Assembly (NCBI GenBank): GCA_022606135.1
Contig: JABYQN010000007.1
Span: 1,922,001-1,986,000 of the forward strand
Reading direction: 5' to 3'
DNA length: 64,000 bases
Source: Fomes fomentarius
Lineage: Eukaryota; Basidiomycota; Agaricomycetes; Polyporales; Polyporaceae
The notes below the pieces were generated by a model, which searched no databases, was not told the DNA's origin, and saw only the letters and a program-made list of their open reading frames with translations. The position numbers and the translations under genes were made by a program. Shown here piece by piece: positions 37,184 to 47,663 of this stretch (positions are counted from its first letter, which is position 1; each line of letters begins with the position of its first letter).

Positions 37184-37753
37184 ATGAAGTTCACCATCTT
37201 CACCCTCGCCACCACCCTCTTCCTCGCATCACCTGCGCTCGCTGGGCAGGGCACGATCGACCTCCCGCACCCGGGCACCCAGATCTCCCCGGGTTCGCAC
37301 TTCAACTTCTCGTACTCCATCCGCGGGGACTACTGCACCTCGAGCTACGCATACTCGGTGTACCTCGTCACGGACACCCCGACGTCCGCCGCGCCGGCGG
37401 ACGTGTTCATGGGCGGGCATTTCTTCGGGCGATTCGACGCCGAGAACTACCCCGCCGTACCGTACCCGAAACACCCTGCGCCCGCACAGTTCGTCATGCC
37501 CGACTTCTCGAAGCCGCAGGGCGGGTGGGGCACGGGCCAGGCGGCGAACGACAAGACGTTCCAGCTCGTGGTGCTCGAGGAGTGGGACGGGTGTGACGCT
37601 TCGGTACGTCATTCTCGGGTGATGTTTGCCTCGCTGATGGCAAGATTAAGAGACGATTGACGGACGTGTCCTTCACCTTCACAGGGTCCGCTGGGGAGGA
37701 AGATCAGCCTCGCGGCCGTGCCCGTCGTGTACAACTCCACGAAGAGCGCTTGA
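37184..37753 (+). CDS. Small secreted protein of unknown function
   Basis: The start has a textbook signal peptide, MKFTIFTLATTLFLASPALA, predicted cleaved before GQGTIDLPHPGTQISPG. Mature protein is about 145 residues, rich in Gly, Pro and aromatic residues: HFNFSYSIRGDYCTSSYAYSVYL, FMGGHFFGRFD, PDFSKPQGGWGTGQ, FQLVVLEEWDGCDAS. There are only two Cys in exon 1 (DYCTS and DGCDA), possibly one disulphide. An intron begins GTACGT at 37603 and ends before 37687; exon 2 reads GPLGRKISLAAVPVVYNSTKSA, stop 37751-37753. The beta-strand-rich pattern fits a single secreted beta-sandwich domain. High codon bias to C/G at third positions suggests strong expression. I do not recognise a named family. Confidence 0.75.
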
Positions 37754-38111
37754 TGGCCTGGTGGGGTTCTCTGCGCATGTATGGCCCGGGGCATGCGCTT
37801 GATGGCGACATTGTTATGGACTGGGACTCTGATGGACCTTCTGGCGGTTGTGCGGACTTTGACGGACCTGTCGTTCGAATAATTTGTATATCGGACATGG
37901 ACGGTTCGTGGGACCTGTAATGTGTATCGGCAGTCTATTTACAGACTGATGACCTAGTTTGTTTGGACTCTTCTCGTGTTGTAGACATTGCGGACGAACT
38001 TACTATAAGCTCTCGCTTAGCGGATGTATTACGGGGAAGGCCTTTGCGGACATACATGGAATACATTGGTGTGTGGCATGCACACGGATCGCATTGGAAA
38101 GACCCTCGTGG
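37754..38111. other. Intergenic between convergent secreted-protein and Fic/Doc genes
   Basis: About 360 bases of converging 3' flanks. No exon seen. Confidence 0.5.
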
Positions 38112-38660
38112 TCAGGATGTCTTTGTAGACTCGCCCACAAGCCCTTCAACATCAAGCTGTCCGGCCGCGGCGTTAATATGACGATCAGCCACATGGATCA
38201 AGCTCTCGTAGTCCTCGCAGCCATGGAGAAGACCAGGATGACCATGTGCCCGCAAGTACTCATTGGCAAGGAAGAACGCTAGAAGGAGAGTTAGCGTGCT
38301 CGTTCTCACATCTAGCACCGATGGACCATGCTCACCGGTTCTCTTATTTCCATCTAGGAATGGATGCCCTTTGGATTGAATCGCGGAACACGGTTGCGTT
38401 GGGATGTCAACCTCGCTTCCCGAAAATAAGACATCCTAGTATGGCGTACCTTTTATTAGCCCATATGAGAGTGTGGCCGCGAGGTATTCCACAGGGCGGT
38501 CTGACTCGTATCTCGCTACATTCAGTGGTCGAGCGAGGGCCGATTCCAGCTCGTTCGGTTTCACCACTTGAGATTGGGCAGGATGCACCAATTGCGAATT
38601 AATTCGGCGGGTGTATTCCGGGGTAAAGATTCGGGCTAGGCGAGCAGCCTGCAAGGACAT
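38112..38660 (-). CDS. Fic/Doc-family protein, three exons, catalytic motif on a micro-exon
   Basis: A small Fic-fold protein of the death-on-curing (Doc) branch. Bacterial Fic and Doc proteins transfer AMP or phosphate from nucleotides to target proteins. Exon 1 (38660-38450) ends with NELESALARP and EYLAATLSYGLIK. Exon 2 is only 33 bases (38368-38336) and encodes the whole catalytic motif HPFLDGNKRT. Exon 3 (38278-38112) begins FFLANEYLRAHG, the helix after the motif, and ends with the stop 38114-38112. With the ATG at 38660 the three exons give an in-frame product of 136 residues, close to Doc length. An earlier in-frame ATG at 38723 would add 21 residues. All catalytic residues of the motif (His, Asp, Gly, Asn, Arg) are present. 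No antitoxin-like Phd partner is recognisable nearby. Fungal Doc-like genes are thought to be of bacterial origin; the two introns mean it is domesticated, not contamination. Confidence 0.8.
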
Positions 38661-38917
38661 GCTGCTGTATGCGTTAGCGGTAGCCGTGCTGGATGATCCC
38701 CCAACCACAGCTATTTGCACCAAGAAACGTTGAGAAGTTCAACTCCAACTTGTTGAACTTAGTTCCCCGTACTGCGCATGCGCCACCACACGAGCGTCTA
38801 AACGTCTAACTCTTGTTTCCATCCACCTGCTCACTGTTCAGTGCTCTTTTGCTCGAGCTGCGCGAGTTGTGTTGCGTTTGCAATAAACCGAGCAGGTCCA
38901 CAGCGGAATTGAGGCCA

Positions 38918-39320
38918 ATGTTGCGTCTCGCATTCAGCTTCCGCCGGCTCACTTGTCCATCGAACTCTCCTCACCTGCGCTCGCGTCACACTCTTGGGAT
39001 GTGCTTCAGCTCCGGCTCGGCAGCGAAAGAATTCAAAGTAGTGCTGGATAATGGGACACTATATGTTGACCAAGAACTAGCGGAGGCACTGGGATGGGAC
39101 CCGGCGAAGAAGGAAAGCGTCCCACTGACACTGAATGGGTGGGCGCCGCAGTACTTCGCTGTCGCTCGCACAGGTTCAGATGCCGGTGAGTTTGAGCTCT
39201 GGTCTGTATCGTCTCAGCCGAGATCAATGCTCTACGGTAGACGCATTGGCTCGCAGAACTGCGGAAAGCGGTCGCAATACAAATGTGCAGAAGGTGCTTG
39301 AATACCTCAAGGATCGTTGA
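38918..39320 (+). CDS. Small protein of unknown function
   Basis: Two exons. The first, from ATG 38918 or 38999, contains KEFKVVLDNGTLYVDQELAEALGW and PLTLNGWAPQYFAVARTGS; the donor is GTGAGT after 39181. The second starts after the TAG near 39239 and reads DALARRTAESGRNTNVQKVLEYLKDR, with the TGA at 39318-39320. The join restores SDA-DALARR in frame, which argues for a real gene. Starting at 38918 would add a basic, Arg/Leu/Phe-rich leader (LRLAFSFRRLTCP) that could be a mitochondrial presequence; starting at 38999 gives an 81-residue cytosolic protein. No family recognised. It is divergent from the Fic/Doc gene with about 260 bases between starts. Confidence 0.5.
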
Positions 39321-39474
39321 TCGGAGGAGGCCTTGCATGTTACTCTCGGATGCGCGAACTCCAGACATTGGGTGAACTAATGTACACAGTCATACAGTCG
39401 TATCGCTGATACTTGGTGCGGATATTCACCCGGGATGTGGTTGGACGAGCCCAAAAGTCGGACTGGAAAACATC

Positions 39475-39647
39475 CTACTCTCGCAACCCCCGAAGAGGTT
39501 TGATCACCATTGGAAGATGAGTAACATCTCTGGTTCGCTGCACGAGGTAGACCGCTACACCAGCATACCGATTTTCTCACATCCTCCACCGGGACACCGA
39601 GTTCGTACTCGAAGGCTCGCAGGAATGTGAGGATGATTGCTTTTATC
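39475..39647 (-). pseudogene. Probable C-terminal relic of a cytochrome P450
   Basis: After an acceptor-like CTCTTAG the minus strand reads IKAIILTFLRAFEYELGVPVEDVRKS, then a GTATGC donor and, after an AACCAG acceptor, DVTHLPMVIKPLRGLRE and a stop (39477-39475). This order (leucine-rich helix with LLRAFEFEL-like pattern, then a xLPxxVxPL tail) resembles the last exon of agaricomycete P450s. The heme-binding Cys motif and everything before it are absent, so only a fragment remains. The similarity is by eye and short. Confidence 0.35.
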
Positions 39648-39717
39648 CTAAGAGGAGATGCGGCAGTCAGTCTGACAGAAATATGATTGGTGAGTATGAA
39701 CAAGAAACGTAATTGCA

Positions 39718-39937
39718 AGCAACCCAGGTTGCGGTACGAACGGCTTCCCTGCTACGACCGGATGGGTTCCGGTAAGGCCGGCGGATTCATCTCTCTCGGT
39801 ATACCGATTTGATTCCCTTCTGTCACCAGGTGACCGGGCTCTGGACACCCGACTTTGAAAGGTTGCTCGGTGTGGGTCAGCATGATGCGAACAATGTGCT
39901 TGGACATTGGTCTCTTCCAGGAGTAGCACAATGGTGA
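39718..39937 (+). pseudogene. C-terminal relic of an S53 (sedolisin) protease
   Basis: The plus strand encodes SNPGCGTNGFPATTGWVP, which matches SNPGCGTNGFPARAGWDP of the intact S53 protease about 3 kb downstream (near 42872-42925), then an intron and VTGLWTPDFERLLGV versus VTGLGTPNFSKFLAL. The calcium-binding Asp of GWDP is replaced by Val and the Gly of GTP by Trp. No catalytic-domain exons are found upstream, so this is a decayed partial duplicate of the intact neighbour or of a lost paralogue. Confidence 0.8.
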
Positions 39938-40977
39938 GTGGAGAGTCGCATGCAAGTGACAAGAGCTAATGATATGCTCGACGGTTGTACCAATAGCAGG
40001 TGTATAATGCAATCGGGTGTATCACCTCGAGTCACTTGCAGGCGTCTCCGCTGCCACTGAGTTGCAGTCCTAGTCGCCGCGATTTGGACCCTAGCGCTAG
40101 CATCTTCTTCTGTGGCACGACTTCAATGCTTTGTTGGACCGGCATGTTCGCGGAAGGTCATGAGTACAGTGCGTTTTCACTGCTTCTCGTGAGAGAAGTG
40201 TTTCTGTGTGGTCTGCGTAGAACCCATCTCACCAACCCAGACGCCTCAACAGACTTATTGAGTAACCCATACACTCATGATACCCGGGATCGGTGGCTGG
40301 AAGTCCAAAGTTGAGACCAGGAAGGTACCGATCTGTGGTAGGTACGTGAGTTGATGCGCGCTCGCCTTGGCCACTCTCAATTACCATTCCATGTAGTGAA
40401 TCCCTGTCATCCTCTGATGGAAGTGTCCGTCCCTCATTGTCAATCTATTGAGCACGGGGTCACCCATTGGTGATAACTGGTTAGTGATTAGCAGAACGGC
40501 ATAACATCCTAATTGTCACGATCCGACCGATGAGGGTTCAACTGCGCCATCTTTCATCTTGTACACGCGCTGTGACTACATAGTATGACATTTGTTCTGT
40601 TAATCATCGGTCAGGTTTAACCCTTCTCAGGTGGTTCAAGAGACTCTCGTTATCGTGTACAGCCCGAACAGGATGACATGGAGCTCAGAATGTACGAATC
40701 AAACGTTACTAGCTCGACAATGCGGGCAAGAATCGGCTCGTGCGCGCCTATAACTGGCAAGAAGGCTCGTAATCAGGTTCCATGTCCGTTTCGTAAATGC
40801 CAGTGGCCAGACTCAGAAGGTGCGATGCGGCGGGTAGCCTCTCGACATGGGGTGGTATTGACTTACTTCGTGGTTCCAGCTCTCGCTCGACACTATATAA
40901 ATGTCACCCCACAAGTACAAGCTCCATAGGGTCTCGACCTTCGTATCTCAACTTCACCTCCCAAGTTCGATACAGCC
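39938..40977. other. Intergenic, upstream region of the S53 protease
   Basis: About 1 kb of AT-richer, gene-free sequence ending in the protease promoter. No coding exon recognised. Confidence 0.5.
40894..40900 (+). promoter_or_regulatory. TATA box of the S53 protease gene
   Basis: TATATAA 78 bases upstream of the ATG at 40978, a normal distance for a fungal TATA box with a short leader. Confidence 0.65.
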
Positions 40978-43030
40978 ATGCTCTCCATCGGCACTGTTCT
41001 TCTTGCTCTCGTCGTCGCATCTCTGGCTTCCCCCATCACCCACCAAGTACACCCGGACTTGCTCGATGGCTTCAAGGCCATGGGCCCCGCCTCTCCCGAG
41101 AGTACTATCTCCTTTACCATCGCTCTCCCTTCGTCCGACATGGACGGGTTGCATGCGGCTCTGTTCGACGTCAGCGACCCCGCCAGTCCCAATTACGGCC
41201 ACTGGCTTTCAAAGGAAGAGGTGCATTCGTCAGACAGTGCATCTTACCCATTGTATCCTCATCTTACACTCTTGTCAGGTCGAGAAATTCGTCGCACCCA
41301 AGCCAGAGAGCACCAAGGCCGTCTTGGCCTGGCTCAAAAAGGCGAATATCTCGCCAGACAGGACCTCCCCCGCCGGAGACATGCTTCGCGTGTCGGTACC
41401 TGTCAAACAGGCCAATTCTCTCTTCAATGCGAACTACACCGAGTTCTTGAGCCACGAGACGTCGACCACTTTAGTCCGTACGCTCTCGTACTCGGTGCCT
41501 GCTGACGTCGACAAGCACCTCTCCTTCATCTATCCCACCAATCAGTGTGTACTCCCTCGTTTCAAATCAATCACATCAGGACTGTGACTCACTGACGCCA
41601 CACAGATTCATATTGCCTGCTGTCAACAAACCTTCCATCCAGGTCATCCCGGACTCAACGGCCGCAACCCCGCCGGCCTCGTGCGCTTCTCAGATCACAC
41701 CTCAGTGCTTGCAGGCTCTCTATAACATTCCCACCACGGCCGCCGCCTCCGCGGGGAATGCGATCTCTGTCGCGGGTTTCTTGCAACAAATCGCCACCCT
41801 GGCTGACTTGCGGGTATGCCGCAACTTCCACTGTCTGTGGTTCATTCTGATTGACTCCTGTCGTATCAGGCATTCGCTAGCACCCTTGGGACCACTAATC
41901 GCAACCCCACATTCAACATCGTGTCCATTGATGGAGGCATCACCACGGGGACCGGGACTATCGAAGCGGTGTGTCTCATAAACCTGAAAACCATGAAGCA
42001 GAGTATTCATTGGTGACGGCTTTGTGTCGTTCAGAGTCTTGACATTCAATACACAGCCGGACTCACAACCAACGTGTCCACAACTTTCCATTCCGTGGGC
42101 GATAGCTCGGTCCAGGGCTTCCTGGACTATGCCGCCTTCCTGGCTGGGCAAAATCCTTCACCCTCTGTCGTGACTGTCAGCTATGGGTTCACAGAGCCTG
42201 GCTTCCAATCGAATCCAAACTTGGCAAAGTTTGTCCCCTTCTTGTTCTCAGCGAATCTCACTAATCAACATATAGCTCTATCTGTGACGCATATGCGGCA
42301 CTCGGCGCACGTGGCACTACAGTTCTTTTCGCCTCTGGAGATGGCGGGGTGTCCGGCTCTCAGCCCAATCCGGCATGCAACGGACAAGCGTTCATTCCTA
42401 CTTTCCCAAGCGGCTGCCCTATGTGAGTTGTGGAGCCTCTTGACAAGAAGTCTAGTATTCCATCGCTAACTATGCCTCTAGGCTCACCTCGGTGGGGGCA
42501 ACCACAGGAATCAGCCCCGAGACCGCAGCGAGCCTCTCCTCAGGCGGCTTCTCGAACATATTTGCGCGTCCCACCTACCAGGCCAGTGCAGTCCAAACGT
42601 ACTTGGGCGCCCTCGGCACCACGAACGCCGGCAAGTTCAACACTACCGGAAGGGGCTTCCCCGATGTTTCCACCCAAGGCCAGAACTATTTCATCATTGC
42701 GGGACAACAGGTACAGATTGTCGATGGAACCAGCTGCTCCAGTCCTACATTTGCAAGTGTCATAGCGTACGTGAACGACGCGCGGATCAAGGCGGGCAAG
42801 GCGAAGCTTGGGTTCTTGAATCCTGTCCTGTATGCGAACCCCGGTTTGTTCAATGACGTCACTTCGGGAAGCAACCCTGGTTGTGGAACGAACGGATTCC
42901 CTGCGCGCGCTGGATGGGACCCTGTATGTATAATCCATCAGTGTCGGCCGTTCTTTTACTGACTCGTTTTTCTAATCAGGTCACTGGTTTGGGCACGCCT
43001 AACTTCAGCAAGTTCCTCGCACTACCTTGA
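40978..43030 (+). CDS. Secreted sedolisin-family peptidase (S53, tripeptidyl-peptidase-like)
   Basis: An acid-active extracellular serine-carboxyl peptidase made as a zymogen. Signal peptide MLSIGTVLLALVVASLASP. The propeptide (pro-kumamolisin fold) has ISFTIALPSSDMDGLHAALFDVSDPASPNYGHWLSKEE, then VEKFVAPKPEST and the SYSVPADVDKHLSFIYPT end. The mature domain starts near PASCASQITPQCLQALYNIPTT. The catalytic Glu and Asp are in GTIEA-SLDIQY (split by an intron). The oxyanion Asp lies in VLFASGDGGVSG. The nucleophile is in the motif GTSCSSPTFAS. The calcium site is FNDVTSGSNPGCG and GWDP-VTGLGTPNF. The stop is the TGA at 43028-43030. Eight or nine introns. All catalytic residues are present. 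It probably serves external protein digestion. Confidence 0.9.
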
Positions 43031-44199
43031 AAGCTGGGACGGGGAGCCAATATCTAGTGTAGCCTGTCGAAAGTCAACCATCGCCTTGATTGAAGCAGTA
43101 TAGGAGGTAGTGTATGCGTATGAAGCGAATCAAACTCCCCAGCTGATTGCAGCGGGGTGGACGGTAGACGTGTATGTACCTGTACTTTGTCCTTGTCCTT
43201 GAAATTTGAAGTCTCCAAGTGTGTTAAGTGACGAGAGTGACTGTATCTAGATGCTGAAGCTAGCCGGGCTGATTCGAAGACTGATTGAAATCCCCGCCGT
43301 TCAATATATTGCACAGGATGACAGTGTCCGGGGAAACTTGGTACTCAAACTTGCCATCACTGGCACTGCGGCGACAAGGAGCTTTGCTCGAATTTCGTAA
43401 CGTATTAACGTCATCATCTGTCTAGATAGAAGCACAGAATCACTAGAGTACTCTCAACCGTAGTCGGGCAGGATTACATACCCTGACTAGTCATCATGCA
43501 ATGATTCGCTTACCAAGTTGCCTTGAACTTAGTTCTCTCCACTCTGGCAGTGTCACGGAATCAGTACGTTGTAGAAACCAACATGTCACTGTTCCATATG
43601 GTGTACGTTGTTCCGGGAGAACACATGTATATGTGCTTCCAATGACCTTACTCCCAATGACTGCACGTCTGCGAGACTCAAAGCCGGAACATCAGGAGTT
43701 TATTTAGGCTGGTGTTGAATAGGCGCGCGCGAGTCGACAATCTCTGCCAGACATCTCTGTGAGCGACTTCAAGTCGCTTTGAGTGACCATCTTACAGGTT
43801 GGCAGCGAGCACGAACCGCGTAACTGTGTCTTCCTTTTAGTGGTCGAACTGTCTGTCTCAGCTTGACATGCGACTACTCGTCAGACAGCGAAGGACGGAG
43901 AAAGATCTCTTTCCGCCGCTGGGCATGCCAGTGCCCACGCTCCGAGTCGCAGAAGGTTCGGTCTCCCGCTAGCTGATAGCACTCCCGCCTGAATCATACT
44001 GTGGCTCGACATCAGCCTCTGAAGCGAGTCATATACTAAAACATTGAGTTCCTCACATTTGTTGCTTGTAGTTGACACCCTCGCACAACATACTATATAT
44101 AAAGGGCAGAAAGTTTCACCGTAGCACTGTCTCAGGGCGTGCACCGCTGGCTGCTAGGAGCGCTACGAAAGGCTAAAGAAGCCGAGATGTACGTTGACG
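43031..44199. other. Gene-poor stretch with an orphan TATA-like element
   Basis: About 1.2 kb without a recognisable gene. A strong TATA-like element (TATATATAAA) lies near 44093-44103 on the plus strand, but only tiny ORFs follow it before the minus-strand pseudogene. Confidence 0.5.
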
Positions 44200-45030
44200 T
44201 CAGGAATGTATAGTGAATAATATACGATACTGTATAAGTAGCAAGGAATGCACCTTCTTGCGTCCAGGCTGTCTGGAGTCCGTGTGATTCATGTCGATCA
44301 TCGTCGCCTCTCCGTCTGAATTATCGAGCATGCCGATGACGCCCTCGTTTGTGGAGGGCACAGAACGGAAGGTGGCATTCACTTATGTGGTTGGACTTAT
44401 AGTTACCAGACCCGTCCTTGGTCCATTCATGATATAGACCGACGGGAGCACCATTAGAGATGCCAGAGGGAACAACGAGCGTGACCATCTCATTTTTGGC
44501 TTATTCAAAGCAGCTTAGCTTGCCAACGAAGACCTCGGTAGAGGGGACCCGGATCCGTCAGCTGTGCCATCAGGGTCGTCGTAGCGGTCTCGCCATTGGG
44601 ATTGCGCATCGTGACCATCACAGACTTGAAGTCATCGGGAATGACTGCGTCGAAGGCATAGTAATGGAAGGATATGGATATCTTGTACTGTTCGGCGGTC
44701 TTAGTGACTGTGCTGATAACATCAAGCTAACAATCACTGTTAGATCCTGAATAGCCCTGAACTTGAATGCGGCAAAGCATTACCTGACGGGTGTTGCTCT
44801 TCTCCTTACCAGAACCATCCACTGTCCATTGCCAGTAGGCACAAAGAGGGTCCTTCAACGCGAAGCCTGCTGGAAAGACGAGGGTGCAGCATTGTGCAGC
44901 ATTCATTCTTGGCGTAGTTCAACCAGTCTAGCTTGCCGTAGTAGACGTACATAGTATCAGCGAAGGCAAAGGCGAGTGCTAGGAGTGATGCGACGCCAGA
45001 TGAAGAAAGTGAGCCGTGACCGCGACAGCT
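44200..45030 (-). pseudogene. Broken secreted protein made of repeated modules
   Basis: The minus strand begins with a signal-peptide-like GVASLLALAFAFAD and then TMYVYYGKLDWLNYAKNE. A frameshift at a GCTGCACAAT/GCTGCACCC near-duplication (about 44890-44905) leads to CTLVFPAGFALKDPLCAYWQ and WTVDGSGKEKSNTRQ. After an intron come LDVISTVTKTAEQYKISISFHYY, VMVTMRNPNGETATTTLMAQ, and then a second module: STEVFVGKLSCFE, a TAA, AKNEMVTLVVPSG, HEWTKDGSGNYKSN, and GVIGMLDNSDGEATMIDM. The two modules clearly match (GKL..AKNE..TLV.P.G.., W..DGSG..KSN). The start codon region reads ATG followed at once by TAA. With a broken start, a frameshift and a stop, this is a relic. I do not recognise the family. 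Confidence 0.6.
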
Positions 45031-45189
45031 TTACATCCATCGGATGGCGGCTACTGTTAGTAGAAAACTACGTACAATGGGGAGCTTGCACGCAGCAAGG
45101 TGCACCTGTCAGATCTAGCATAATCACTTCATCCTATGGTGACCTCCCATCAATGTCGGCATGAGCACCGGTCTGGGCTGGCTCGCGTA

Positions 45190-45412
45190 CCACACCACTG
45201 GAAGTCTGTCAAGGTATGTGACATAAACGAACATCGAAAGTGGCGTCGGTACCTACATTGTCATACAATAGGAAGTATCGAACCTGCATCTGCATTCTGG
45301 GAAGCACCACGACTCACCATCCTAGTGTTACAAAAGGAGTTTATCACTGTCAAGGCCATTGACACCAGCAACGTAAATGTGCGTCTTGAAAGCGGCATCG
45401 GTCCCTAGGAAG
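45190..45412 (-). pseudogene. Possible further fragments of the same repeated module
   Basis: On the same strand as the modular pseudogene are TDAAFKTHIYVAGVNGLDS and, about 150 bases on, a frame with MFVYVTYLDRLP; both echo the T-x-Y-V-x-x-x-L-D start of the modules next door. No continuous reading frame links them, so they are probably older remnants. The similarity is weak. Confidence 0.25.
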
Positions 45413-45967
45413 CGTCGAGCCCACACATCTGCATTATGAGAGGCAGGGTTTCGCTACTCACATATGCTAAGTGATTCCCTTTCGAAAGTCGAAGGAGTTT
45501 GTGTCATGGCAGTTGACACCATATTGAATATCCGTCGCGCTTCTCCCCCGTAGTCATGAGGCCTCATGAGGTCGAGGCCATGTCCAGCTCCTTACACTGT
45601 GTGTAGGACCCCCTGTCAAGGATCGTAGACTCGCATCGAGGCGATCGCGGCGGTTTTTTTCTGCTGTTGATCAAGGTGCTTGACATGTAAGGACAACGAT
45701 GCGAAAGAGGCACAGGAAAGGGTCATAAAGCAGTGGAAAGAGATACTTGGAAGTTTCGACGCATGATCACCGACGAAGCAAGTCGCGGTCGAGCGCTTCT
45801 GCGCTTGTTCCCGAACGTGTAATGAGATGTCACGTGTAATCTTGAACCCTTAAAGAAGGAGATTAAAGCCAATGTTGTGGCTTTGAAATGGACGACTGAT
45901 AAGTATCGAGAGTACGTTCTCCGAGATCTGTGCAACTGTCCCTCATCGTCAGTGCCTCTGCTTCACA
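45413..45967. other. Intergenic, upstream of EAF6
   Basis: About 555 bases. A run of seven T is present near 45654-45660. No exon seen. Confidence 0.45.
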
Positions 45968-46639
45968 ATGTCGAACGACACGCCCTCATCTGAGGATAAG
46001 CTAAAGTACGACGCAGCCAAGAAAGAACTACTGCAGGCATTGGCAAAGAAGAGGAATCTGGACAAGCAGCTCGTGTGTCTGTTCTTCGCACCCCGCGTTT
46101 GTCCTTCTGACCTATCACCTAACCTATGCTACAGGCCTCACTGGAGGTCCAAATATACAACCTTGAGACGTCGTACTTGACGGACACCGCGGCGCACAGT
46201 GGAGGGAACATTATCCATGGCTTCGAGGGGTACCTCAAGAATCAGCCAGGCGGGCGGAGGAAGTACGAGATCTCGGAACAGGACAGGATATTCTCTGGGA
46301 GCAGCCAGACTTACAAGAAGGTGAATGACGCGTCCCTGCTCGTCCTTCTAGGCTTGACGTGTGCAGGCGTTGGACTTGTCGGGCGAGGGCGAAGAGTCTA
46401 CTGCAACAGGGGAAGGCGAGTCAAGGATGTCGACGCCTGGCCTTACAACAGTCGTCGTTCCCCCAGCAAGTCGGTCGGATGCCCTTACTGCTGCTCAGCA
46501 GAAGAAGAATCGCGATAGAGAATACCAGAGGAAGAAGCGAGCGGAGAAGCGTAGGAGTACCGCAACACCTATGTCAGACGACGAGAGCGTGTCTGGGAGG
46601 AAACCGAGCAAGAGGGCACGCATGGCAGATGATGACTAG
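45968..46639 (+). CDS. EAF6: NuA4 histone acetyltransferase subunit EAF6
   Basis: Small subunit shared by the NuA4 (and in other fungi NuA3) histone acetyltransferase complexes, acting in the nucleus. The first exon gives MSNDTPSSEDKLKYDAAKKE and LLQALAKKRNLDKQL. After an intron (46074-46134) comes the conserved core SLEVQIYNLETSYLTDTAAH, SGGNIIHGFEGYLK, EISEQDRIFSGSSQTYKK. A further intron joins ALDLSGEGEESTATGEGES, and the C-terminus is basic and disordered (KKNRDREYQRKKRAEKRRS, KPSKRARMADDD), with nuclear localisation signals. The stop is TAG 46637-46639. The N-terminal coiled coil followed by the GN(I/V)I.G(F/W).(G/N)(Y/F) signature is diagnostic for this family. The gene is convergent with RRP40, with about 155 bases between. 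Confidence 0.93.
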
Positions 46640-46794
46640 GTGCGTCGCTCGACCATACCTGCAAGTTCATCCTGGCCGACCCAAAAGCCGATCCCTAGAC
46701 CATTCTATCCCTGGGTTGCTGTTGTAGTGCTAGGTCTACGGTCATTCTTCTCCTGTATCATAAAGTATCATATACTCTTACGTCTACTATACAT

Positions 46795-47663
46795 TTATAC
46801 ATCTAATGTGTCCAGAAACTTTTTCAGGGCAGCTTCGTCCATTCCACCTCCATCTGGATCTGCTGCCTCGATGCAACGCGCAATGGCGATGATCTGTCTG
46901 GGGTCCTTTGCAGTCACCCATACCCTGCCATTCATCCCTGTGGCAGACTCCAAGGGAAAGCGTGAACCCAGCAGCGGCAAGAGAAAATGCTCTGGGTTCA
47001 GCAGTCTGACGTGCACGTTCATATGCACTGTGTGGGGAACAGAATAAGAGAGCGACTCACGATCGACCCATCTTCAGACTGCACTGCACCAAAAATCCAC
47101 CCTTGAGCTCACCGAACCCGTCTGCCTTGCGCGTTTGCGCGTCGAAACATTCCAGCTCGGGTTCCATGTCCTTGTGAGCCAAAGAGACGCGTGCATACAG
47201 GAGGGAGCCGACCTGCACCATGTTCTCCTCATTAGCAACATTCGCTACAAGCAAGTCGAATACACGCACCTTGAGGTTCGGCCGATTTCTCTTGGTCGCG
47301 CCCTCGAAAGCTAGACCATCTAACGACGCTGGATGCGCGGAACCAATGTCCACTCTCCAATTTTCACCGCTCCGGCCGATGACAACTCCTACAACGGACT
47401 CCTGGGGTGCAGGCACGTACTGTCTTATGCGTTGTGGGTGAGTATGAAGGTCGATGACAGAAGACTGAGACTGTGGCACTCACCCGACGCGAATTGCCCT
47501 CTATCCACCACCTGCTGCGATTCTTCGAGTGTTGCACGTCTCCGGCACGCGTAGCGACGACCCCAGATTGACCTTCGAGGAACGATTGTTGTAAGAGACC
47601 AGGTCCGAGCTTGAGATTGACGTGTTGAGCGGGGACGTGCTCGCCCGGAAGGACAGTGGACAT
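46795..47663 (-). CDS. RRP40: Exosome complex cap subunit RRP40
   Basis: S1/KH cap protein of the RNA exosome, in nucleus and cytoplasm, guiding RNA into the core. I chose ATG 47663 (MSTVLPGEHVPAQHVNLKLG) over the in-frame ATG at 47759 because the conserved LPG block sits at the N-terminus of RRP40. The N-domain has GPGLLQQS and GVVATRAGDVQ, the S1 domain has YVPAPQESVVGVVIGRSGENW and RVDIGSAHPASLDGLAFEGA, followed by RVFDLLVANVANEENMVQVG. The KH domain carries ATGMNGRVWVTAKDPRQI, the GxNG motif specific to Rrp40. Two introns, one just before YVPAPQ and one before the last exon RLLNPEHFLLPLLG. The stop is at 46795-46797. Confidence 0.93.

Noticed and set aside
44184..44215. ATG TAC GTT on the plus strand resembling the start of the modular secreted protein
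   Set aside because: The frame stops after nine codons and no signal peptide follows; the similarity is three codons long and likely chance.
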